From positions 1-21,413 of the forward strand of contig JAPXLT010000047.1 of the NCBI GenBank assembly GCA_033809415.1: a stretch of DNA of 21,413 nucleotides, written 5' to 3'. Position numbers and translations under genes: made by a program. Source of the DNA: JAQVUB01 sp033809415. Its GTDB lineage: Bacteria; Verrucomicrobiota; Lentisphaeria; Oligosphaerales; Oligosphaeraceae. How positions within the stretch are numbered: position 1 is the stretch's first letter; each line of letters starts with the position of its first letter. Of the stretch, positions 15,401 through 21,413 are shown one piece after another. The notes under the pieces are model-generated. The model was not told the origin of the DNA and ran no database searches. It was given only the letters and a program-made list of their open reading frames with translations.

Positions 15401-18400
15401 CCTTTGAGTCTGTTCAATGCGCCTTCACCCTTGAACCGGCAAACCGGCCAGACGACGGCGAGTACGCCGGTTCGGGCGATGATGTCTGGCCCAGTCTATG
15501 CCATGGTTAAGGTTTCCCCTTGCAAGCAAAACACTGGGAGCAGTTCTCCTATAACATCTTATAATAGCATTGGTGCTGTCGCCTCCAGCCGGATTGTGGC
15601 TGGCAAGTACTATCCCGTTCTGGGCATTGACGCGGCAGCTTCTTCGGGCTATACATTGACCGAGGTGCTGCTCCGTTTCGTCGATACCAGCCATGGGCAG
15701 TTTGACCCGGCGGTGGATTTGTTGCCGCTGGCCGATGGCGCCGAATCCGGCGTGCTTTTGGTTGACGAGAATGCGGGGCAGATCATACGCATGGCCCTGG
15801 ATGGTTTCGAGTGGTCGGAATGGCGGATCAATGTGGAGGGCCTGCCGTATCGTGAAATCCGCCTGCGTCCCACTTCGGAAGTGTCTCTGCCAACCTCAGG
15901 CGGCGCTGCCCAATCCTTTGACTTCACGATTCGCATTGCCGCCAGCGAGAACCTGAATCTGGGTGATTCCTTCTATGTGGAAGTTCCGGATAACGGAATC
16001 AAGCTGGGTTCATATCAATCCAAAGACAGCAAGGTGGCCACTTGGAATACACCCAATGGCACGAAAGGCTACGCTTTCACCGATTTCCTCTACAACGACC
16101 GCAACGGCGATAACCGCTGGGCTGCGGGAGATGCGATCAGCGCGGCGGAAGATGCCCAATTCGTCACGCCGCTGCATGATGGAGGACACCCATATTTTAC
16201 GGTTCAGAAAAAGCGTATTCTTTCCGCCAACGGCATCAATGTACGCAATCTTTACTATGCCAAAAAGGGCAGCGCCACCAATCCGGAAAGTGATCCTTTC
16301 TACGGGCAGGGCGGTACGACCTCTGATGGCATACCGGGGTTGCCAGGCTTTATGGATGTTATCGGCTCAGACGTTGACTTGACCTATAATGTCTCCTACA
16401 CACCCGGTGACGATGTCTGGTATGACATCGGCGGTACTCCCGGCGTTTATGATGCCGGCATCGATATCCCCTTGTTCGGCAACGCCGATAAGTTCCCGCT
16501 GCCATGGAGCAATTCAGAGGTAGGGGCGCGATCTGCGCAAATGCGCGGGGCCGCTCCCGCCAATGCCATTGCGGCGATCGAACTCAGCTCCGGCATCCGT
16601 CCTATTGCCGCTCCCAGCAATGGACCGGTGGCCATGGTCGGCCTGGATATGCAGGACGCCGGGCGCGGCTTCGGCCCGCGCTACATCCTCGAGGGCACTC
16701 TCCTGGTCGAGACCATCAGCAAGAATATTACCGGTGGGGAGTATTTGCTGTACTACCAAGCTGAATCCAAGAAATTGCGCTGGAAAGACGCGGATGCCAC
16801 GGCAGTTGCGGTACCTGAGACTGCTGGAAAGCGTATCATTTTGCAAGACAAGGCCGGTGAGACCTTTGTGGTTGTTCGCCGACTGGCGGGCGCATTGCCG
16901 ATTGCCGATGTCAACATCCCCTTTGTCGTTTCTGCCGACGTTGACCGGGATATCCAGCAGCCGGCTCTGATTACCGGGGTGCGGGTGCTGGCGGTCGGTC
17001 GCGGAAATGCTGTAGGCACTGCACCTGAATTGAAGCGCACGGGCGCTTCCCTGGGCTGGGCCGGCGGTGTTTTGGTTGATGTCAGCGCCGGCGGCATCTT
17101 CGTCCTCAACCCCGGTCGTGCGGATTATCTGGTGATCGAGGTCACAGTGCCCGGCGGTGCCGGCAGCGAGGCTCTGAAGATTTATTCGTCCGAAGGACGT
17201 GCGATTGCGCCTTTCCTGAATATCAGCGGTCTCGAGATCATGGCTGTTTCGGATATGGTGCCGCAAGGCTTCCATACTTTCAGCTATAACGGAGCAGGTG
17301 TGCTGTCCTGGGGCAACGGGGAACCGGCTGAAATTTCAGGCGCCTTGACCATCGTCTATGGCGATGGCACGCACCAGGATTTCCCACGCAATTATGTCGT
17401 AGTCAGGCGCACTGCCGCCTTGCCTGCCGAGGCAGTGACGGATAGCCTCTTCATCAATCAGACTCAGCTGTTGCGGGTGGCAGTCAACCTGCGAAATGTC
17501 CGCGATTTCACGCCGACTCACATCACTGCCATCGACGATACGGAGAACAGCGGCATTTCGCTGTGGTGGGATGCCAATGCTGACGGCAAATTCAATGCCG
17601 GCGACATGTTTGTCAAGCTGCTCGAGAAGCCGGTGCTGCAAGGCTCTGCCGGCAATTACAACTGTGTTTTGACGCCCGACCCGGCCTGGCTCACTGCCTG
17701 GCTGTCGTGCCCGCAGGACAGCAGCTATGCCACCAGGGGCAGCAACTTCTTTGTCTGCGTCAACACCACCGTTGACATGTCCTATGGCGATCAATTTTCG
17801 GTTACGGCCAGGTTCTTCGAACCCAGCGAGCCGGATTATGTGACCGGCGGCAATTGCTTCGCCACTGGCTCTTCCGGCACGGTGACCTGCACCAGCATTA
17901 CCAATACCGCCTACAAGAAATTGACCCATCCCGGCCAGACCATCGATGCCGAGACGACGGTCGGCCTGATCTCGATCAACCACTTCATGGGTGCCGATCT
18001 GGGACTGCCGGTTTACATGACCGAAGTGAAGCTTGATGTCTTCGGGGACAGTGCTTCTTTCGATCCGGAAATGGTTTTTGCGCCGATGGATGCCGAGCAA
18101 GTCAACCGCCGTGGCATATTGCTCTTCGTCGATAGCAATAGCAATGGCATCTTTGATCCCAATACTGACCGTGTTATCCCATGCCATATCAACGTCAGCG
18201 AGACTGCCGGCAAATGGACTTACACCCTTATTCCGGAAGTGATCGATGAGGACGTCTATGTCCCGGGAACTTCCGACACTAGGCCGGATCATTTCATTGC
18301 GGTACGACTTTCCGAGAAGCTGCCCTTTGGCATTTCTTTCTCCGCCGGCATGAACGAGGACTATGTGACTTACAATACCGGCACCGGCAATGCAGCCAGC

Positions 18401-21400
18401 TCGATCCGCACAGATATCCTGACTTCGACCATTTCCAGCAAATATCAAGACTTGCTGGATGCCAGGATGGTCAGTGCCACCACCGGGTTGAGTATCAACC
18501 GGATCGGTCCTGCTGTACAAAGCGACTATCATAAGATCACCTTTGGTTACAACCCCAATAACGGCCATTATACGTTGTCATGGGCGGGATACAGTGTTGA
18601 TATCGACATCAGCAAGGTTGGCACCTATACCATAGGGAATGAAGCCAGTGGCAATTTCATCACGGTCACCTTTGATCCGGTTGCCTTCTTCCGGGAAGAT
18701 ACTCTGGTTGCCTCGCCAAGCGGGCTGCCGCCGGAAGGCATCAAGCTGGGGGACAAGCTGGTCTCGCTGGCCGGACAGGCCCAGCTGACCTACTTCGACG
18801 CCAATGCCAATGGACGCTACGACCACGGCGAAACGATCGTCTACAATGGAGCTGAACTGCTGTATGGTAATGCCGCCGACCTGGCATCCGCCGTGACTGC
18901 CTTCAGCGCCGCAGACGGGCTGGCCTTCTTCTCGGAAGATGGCAGCGATGACTTTACCTGGACTGCCGCCGCTGATTTTGACGCCATATTCCATGATTCG
19001 GACGGCGTTTATACTCTGCCCTGGATGGCTTTGACGGTTGACGTGGACAATTACGTCACTGCCGGCTTGGGCGGTGCACCGGGCATCTCCGAAGGCACCG
19101 ACCTGATTTCCGCCGCTCGGGTCTCGTTGCCGGCGAACACCGACCTGACCGGCACCTCGACTGACTACGAGTTGGATTCCCCTCTCTTCCTGTATTTTAT
19201 CAAGAAGATCGATGATGGCCTTGGCTATCGTCATGGCGAGGACATTGTGGTGGCTCGCCCCCGTGCCGGTACAAACATCGGTGAATTGAAGCTGGTTGCC
19301 GCTGACAAGATTGTCTATGACCCGGCCTATATGCTGCTTGAAGAAGGCGAGGAATATGCGCGGCCTGACAACGGCAAAACCTTGCATCAGTTTGCGGCGG
19401 AAGACTATCTCCGCTTCAAAGCCAATACGCTGGGCACCGCTACATACGCCCAAGGGCAGGCTCTCTTCCTGTCTTACAATGACACTTACAAGGCACCGTC
19501 GTTTGATTGGAGCATACGGGTTGACAAGAAGCGTTTGATCCGGCGTTACAATCCTCTGGCTATGAAGCCGTTTGACACTGCCGCGTCGGCTCTGACTGCA
19601 CTGGTTGGTCTGGATATCGCCAATTCCGGCGCCACCGATGTCAAACTGACCAGCCTGACTGTCCGTTTCCGCAATGTCAGCAACTTCTCGACGACGGACT
19701 TGCGAGCTTTGAGCACGGATGTGAATTCCGGCGTTCAGCTGTGGCGTGATGTCGATGGCAATGGGATTTTCAATCCCGCGATCGACAAGTTGGTTCCCCT
19801 TTCCGGCACGCCGAACTGGCTTAACGACGGCACCGATAATTACCTGACTTTCTCCCTAGCTGCTGACAATGCCATCAGCAATGCGGAAGTGGACGGGCTT
19901 TATGATTTCTTTGTCGTGGTGCAGCCTTCCGAATCGGCTAACAGCAAACAATCTGTAGACAATGGTGACAGGTTCAGGGTGATCATCAGAAACACTGACG
20001 TTGTTTTGAACAAGACGCTCAACAAGTCGGCCGCCATTACAACGGCAGAGATCACCATTGACAGCAAAGCACCTGAATTGGTGGCGGATAACAACGGCAA
20101 CACAGTACTTATTGCCGACACGGATCAGGATGGCTACCTCGAACGAGTGGTGATGACTTTCCATGAAGAGTTGCAGCCCGGTCTGTTTGACGACCTCGAT
20201 ATCTGGCAGTTCGAGGATGCAGAAACCGGAGCATCTTTGACAGTTACCGCTGCCGATCTCTCCGAAGACTACCATACCGTCACCTTGACTTTGGCCGGCA
20301 ATGATCTGGGTAGCAGCAGTGGCAAACTGCGTCTCAAGGCCAAATATGACAAAAATGTCGCCATGCTGGACTGGGCCGGCAATCCGGTCGAGTTGCGCAT
20401 CGATGCAAAGATTTTGGAGGCTGCTTCGCCAATCAGCAACTATCTGCTCAGCTCGGACACTGCATTGCCGCGCATCGTGCACACCGGCGTAATTCACAGT
20501 GCGGCTAATTATAGCCCGGATCATATTGTCAAAGGGACAGGCTTCTATTTCCGCGACCGTAATGACAATGGTGCCTGGGATGCGGGAGAGAACATCTGGC
20601 AGGGCACTGCAGTTTATGACGCAGACTGTTCGATTATCTGGAATGGCGGCAGCATCGAGCAGCCAGCCGCCTGGAATACGGTCGCAGGGTACCAGGGAAT
20701 CTCTTTAGACAATCTCTACTTCTGTGACAAAAACGACGACGGTCAATGGAATCGGGATGAATTCCTGTGGATAGACCTGGGCGACACCCTCGAGACTCTG
20801 GGCTTTTACGATGAGGATGTGGACATTGCTGTCCCGCTTAACCGCACGGAAGAGATTGCCGTACTGGACAGCGACAAGGATGGACGCCTGGATGCCCTGC
20901 GGGTTTACTTCTCCGAAGCCCTTAAAGATTCAACCATGGATGGCTACAAGGCGACCATGGATTCCTTCGCCGCCGGCAAATGGTCTCTGGTTGACCGGGG
21001 CAATCTCACCGCCTGGCGTCAGGGTCTGAACGACGAATATCCCGATGCCCAGAACAACGATTTGCTCTACTTCAGCTTTGCGCCGTCGATCGCGGCGGAT
21101 ACCGGCACGCTCCCGGTGCTGGTGCTTGCTGCCGGGGAGACATTGGCTGATCCGGAAGGCAACCGCCTGAATGGCGGTGCGGCCTCCGCCGCCGGCACTT
21201 TGGTGCTGAATGACCAGGCTCCACCGGTGCTGCTGGAAGTCTTCTCGAGTGCCAAAGTCGAAAAAGTCGGCGCGGATTATGTTCTGCCGGCTGGAACCAC
21301 GCTAACACTGAGGTTCAGTGAAGATGTCTTCGAGTACTTGCAGCAGCCTAATTTGGCAGACAGGTGCACCGGCCTCGAATTGAGTGTTGACGGCGGCGGC

Positions 21401-21413
21401 AACTGGTTTGCTC
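9497..21413 (+). CDS. Giant secreted C10-type (streptopain-like) cysteine peptidase with calcium-loop repeats, 3' end outside window
   Basis: The frame is open for 3,972 codons with no stop. Residues 1-37 are a signal peptide with a long basic N-region and core GFLFFLLSAVVAV, so the protein is exported. Residues ~43-137 resemble the C10 propeptide (GYVVISADDRLQPVITFS). Residues ~182-415 are the C10 peptidase: catalytic C230 in GCVATAQAQVMRYFQWP, H380 in AGHAFLTDGY, and the tryptophan-rich NPGWGGGAEGWY. Residues 448-565 look like a carboxypeptidase-regulatory fold (GRITDANGLPVAGVKVSI). Ig-like segments follow, such as PAVTAITRVGDF near 680 and LTLRFSEDVFEY near the window end. About fifteen DxNxDGxxDxGD-like loops lie among them, the clearest at 893, 1432, 2692, 3101, 3418, 3687 and 3744. 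Streptopain-family proteins usually have about 400-900 residues, so this is exceptional. A surface or extracellular, calcium-stiffened protease is inferred. The anchor, if any, is beyond the window. Confidence 0.85.
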   Translation, partial: MEKITELLCWFRSSLRKSGIRAGFLFFLLSAVVAVAAPVDAAKARLFAERWLQAVDQPLGAAFSAQSSIVSVAPITDSSGGTIAYNVTLSPSGYVVISADDRLQPVITFSGNGSYDDNPANPLRGLLQADLRARLAAVAQLAPEGPAVRGVDPVEPPPAVLENKSAWESFTGPATRAAAADVVAEVWVGSFVKSKWDQGGGIYNYYTPTIYANSYTFQEPGNPNNIVCGCVATAQAQVMRYFQWPQKGVGVKQGNAAVSLRDMIANPDPIPFTMNLRGGNGVGGPYNWDLMSLSPTGDEDLETLQQIGALCLDAGLSVGMSYNMENKNQSGAVSSASSYTGFFKYAGASDPGEEAGARANLDARRPVVLSSNTVDLTAGHAFLTDGYGRIDGRWYYHLNPGWGGGAEGWYSFEEHLLLGSPYQNDIGFDVGNIYRQKLQDNEKIDNAGRIISGRITDANGLPVAGVKVSIRKASQPGTVWQRMLVWNEPLDPVATPVYKDWEGAAPGADKYRHWTDANGIWAIDKVEDGNYVIQLEKAGLEFLGTTDVTVSGNHWGLNFIASPFGGLLSLQNWWYDGALLYLEFDRAIGNVQVDLSKIQVGGTALTGATVYQSDASKIMVIDTTGLSITLDDSSVVTIESGFLSIDVDGNNAYDGQDGINDLPSINAVEAKNIVMGTPPPFAPAVTAITRVGDFAQTGSEIKFTVAGTGLANMTLQDFHLRVSSSGRRAVSVPLVSISSWDAANGEITLQVGAGEGLVRVDYIPSSGDTPFLQGETCHVDNAGPAIIKAELRGDNSYVTLTWNEVVGKNEDAETRKIADLPGMVCYNGTPGNPGFAVWRESRKGSNNKYDVGIDDVMFGCNDLPQDTGGSSLNIIRGTLGTLTADLAQFMYVDLNENGDLDPGDMIFVKIRSDYELLSDPFYAISHLNTTDADYDPIFDPADANDRRAVLGPAQALPSGAVTAQRLHTTTFRYYNDQGELPVFDASGGAAAVFAAFHVWWGNLSTPGNGGWVDYAPPVNDGYQAVDTVLFGAPADGAAGTVLAGSTYEDTLYFIDVRGNNDLDSNDFVWLDGGSVAGAYDDGDTVLSTLQPGTFSVKASLTPDSLWVLLHANGGTVENVSIDKITDKNGNPTGVALKEMRVYLKYTPALENHSNVDKNATYANRDLADTGGVPAGVETIEIKPYADAAYDALGNVASEGNTSGELLLYKSNRPRLKKAVVSYDNCSVMLQFNKRIYGNNQGILGNYLATAALMIQKIKDKDNITSANVEVYVVYDDESEEELDIQSGGTATRRDVVYQLGANYFEVRLNSTPENLLRLNMIDGYGGNMPVSLRVKLSGIYDFEGEELVDDEITVPLWPKFTPGYASLPPKMFTNAKGAYTQIVLNAQQRELYVEAPSTESPGTKLENTLPADSEQGVEEDGAIRYYGVWYRDLDGDGRVDAVDLRFKNPYYLDETKYANLHVNEAAISRFRVYVQNNDPEDLNDEEKKYYPPEKEADWSIFAGWAGYPLNAHGNWNLYDWRLVFRNWPDNFMANWAAVDVDDYEVIIPAHPQLRTLYTTLRLKLNQDQVAPRTHGDRLVMVTYAAPRYKNLAGIGSPPVPDTYDGRIYGDKPPLKKFEISGSDPKDYHNKLLPTDTEVGYWGNADEEAGIYWRYDRSNLGTAKHAGHVDAYFIVDSFGPVMAWDGAQPSLISAVAWRSTPYPKAGETGLDNACGYEYFDLTFSEPIAWAADHALRIGSISSGYKDSAAFNGYMYGAWGATVIAPNTVRFKTADIWRTENFTFRGYLIDDSPGFHESFIGYILLGSSDGLDFDKYRQFNGAAIGVKPIDSRYRVLSQDDSVDMLMIKRLGGENDRIENRVWDPERAMGVENSSTFSQSVNQVSLKAIAQGGAYNNTSTSWLEDGVNIGNATDTLLRSPGNATGELLYSLRLNAQVSSPGASLYGAVNALTIRNDTMAGYTTVGQKYTVSPLSLFNAPSPLNRQTGQTTASTPVRAMMSGPVYAMVKVSPCKQNTGSSSPITSYNSIGAVASSRIVAGKYYPVLGIDAAASSGYTLTEVLLRFVDTSHGQFDPAVDLLPLADGAESGVLLVDENAGQIIRMALDGFEWSEWRINVEGLPYREIRLRPTSEVSLPTSGGAAQSFDFTIRIAASENLNLGDSFYVEVPDNGIKLGSYQSKDSKVATWNTPNGTKGYAFTDFLYNDRNGDNRWAAGDAISAAEDAQFVTPLHDGGHPYFTVQKKRILSANGINVRNLYYAKKGSATNPESDPFYGQGGTTSDGIPGLPGFMDVIGSDVDLTYNVSYTPGDDVWYDIGGTPGVYDAGIDIPLFGNADKFPLPWSNSEVGARSAQMRGAAPANAIAAIELSSGIRPIAAPSNGPVAMVGLDMQDAGRGFGPRYILEGTLLVETISKNITGGEYLLYYQAESKKLRWKDADATAVAVPETAGKRIILQDKAGETFVVVRRLAGALPIADVNIPFVVSADVDRDIQQPALITGVRVLAVGRGNAVGTAPELKRTGASLGWAGGVLVDVSAGGIFVLNPGRADYLVIEVTVPGGAGSEALKIYSSEGRAIAPFLNISGLEIMAVSDMVPQGFHTFSYNGAGVLSWGNGEPAEISGALTIVYGDGTHQDFPRNYVVVRRTAALPAEAVTDSLFINQTQLLRVAVNLRNVRDFTPTHITAIDDTENSGISLWWDANADGKFNAGDMFVKLLEKPVLQGSAGNYNCVLTPDPAWLTAWLSCPQDSSYATRGSNFFVCVNTTVDMSYGDQFSVTARFFEPSEPDYVTGGNCFATGSSGTVTCTSITNTAYKKLTHPGQTIDAETTVGLISINHFMGADLGLPVYMTEVKLDVFGDSASFDPEMVFAPMDAEQVNRRGILLFVDSNSNGIFDPNTDRVIPCHINVSETAGKWTYTLIPEVIDEDVYVPGTSDTRPDHFIAVRLSEKLPFGISFSAGMNEDYVTYNTGTGNAASSIRTDILTSTISSKYQDLLDARMVSATTGLSINRIGPAVQSDYHKITFGYNPNNGHYTLSWAGYSVDIDISKVGTYTIGNEASGNFITVTFDPVAFFREDTLVASPSGLPPEGIKLGDKLVSLAGQAQLTYFDANANGRYDHGETIVYNGAELLYGNAADLASAVTAFSAADGLAFFSEDGSDDFTWTAAADFDAIFHDSDGVYTLPWMALTVDVDNYVTAGLGGAPGISEGTDLISAARVSLPANTDLTGTSTDYELDSPLFLYFIKKIDDGLGYRHGEDIVVARPRAGTNIGELKLVAADKIVYDPAYMLLEEGEEYARPDNGKTLHQFAAEDYLRFKANTLGTATYAQGQALFLSYNDTYKAPSFDWSIRVDKKRLIRRYNPLAMKPFDTAASALTALVGLDIANSGATDVKLTSLTVRFRNVSNFSTTDLRALSTDVNSGVQLWRDVDGNGIFNPAIDKLVPLSGTPNWLNDGTDNYLTFSLAADNAISNAEVDGLYDFFVVVQPSESANSKQSVDNGDRFRVIIRNTDVVLNKTLNKSAAITTAEITIDSKAPELVADNNGNTVLIADTDQDGYLERVVMTFHEELQPGLFDDLDIWQFEDAETGASLTVTAADLSEDYHTVTLTLAGNDLGSSSGKLRLKAKYDKNVAMLDWAGNPVELRIDAKILEAASPISNYLLSSDTALPRIVHTGVIHSAANYSPDHIVKGTGFYFRDRNDNGAWDAGENIWQGTAVYDADCSIIWNGGSIEQPAAWNTVAGYQGISLDNLYFCDKNDDGQWNRDEFLWIDLGDTLETLGFYDEDVDIAVPLNRTEEIAVLDSDKDGRLDALRVYFSEALKDSTMDGYKATMDSFAAGKWSLVDRGNLTAWRQGLNDEYPDAQNNDLLYFSFAPSIAADTGTLPVLVLAAGETLADPEGNRLNGGAASAAGTLVLNDQAPPVLLEVFSSAKVEKVGADYVLPAGTTLTLRFSEDVFEYLQQPNLADRCTGLELSVDGGGNWFA

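Noticed and set aside
17336..18568. 410-residue open frame on the minus strand, with others at 10748-11830 and 18578-19453
   Set aside because: They lie antisense to the continuous giant frame, show no domain pattern and no good ribosome binding sites, and are explained by its codon use.
1..21413. tRNA, rRNA or known riboswitch
   Set aside because: No cloverleaf, rRNA core or recognisable riboswitch motif was seen by eye on either strand; a covariance search would settle this.

Overview
The window looks like a chromosomal accessory region followed by the 5' part of a giant secreted-protein gene. Shine-Dalgarno sites are purine-rich and genes are tightly overlapped, so it is bacterial. A very large C10-peptidase protein with many aspartate-rich loops, together with dense families of intergenic hairpin repeats, suggests a PVC-group bacterium (Lentisphaerota/Victivallales-like). 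That placement is an inference with low to moderate confidence; there is no rRNA or tRNA to anchor it.

Layout. Positions 1-314 are repeats. Positions 315-1311 hold an overlapping HTH-nucleotidyltransferase (MNT) and HEPN pair, a likely toxin-antitoxin module. Positions 1312-2068 are repeats, with a second copy of the 1-222 block. Positions 2069-2969 hold an overlapping pair of a STAS-like (DUF4325-type) protein and a PIN-domain nuclease, a candidate less-described toxin-antitoxin module. Positions 2970-3442 carry a long hairpin, a short repeat and a GC-rich leader. Positions 3443-4285 and 7794-8324 are the two halves of one gene for an AlbA_2/Schlafen-type ATP-binding regulator. It is split by a 3,508-bp element (4286-7793) encoding three overlapping tyrosine recombinases, a Recombinase-In-Trio (RIT) element. 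Removing exactly that stretch restores a 457-residue reading frame through the conserved His-Arg-Asp-Tyr motif. Positions 8325-9496 are again repeats and leader.

From 9497 to the window end, one frame stays open for 3,972 codons without a stop. I translated it throughout. It starts with a signal peptide, a C10-type propeptide and a streptopain-like cysteine peptidase with its catalytic residues present. A carboxypeptidase-regulatory-like fold, Ig-like segments and about fifteen irregularly spaced calcium-loop-like motifs follow. The end of the gene lies outside the window.

How the parts relate. The first 9.2 kb is a string of defence or addiction-type gene pairs separated by the same few intergenic repeats, all in one orientation. 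This suggests that modules were gained and shuffled between repeat copies. The RIT element then landed in one of these genes. The giant exported peptidase is a separate housekeeping or surface gene that flanks the island.
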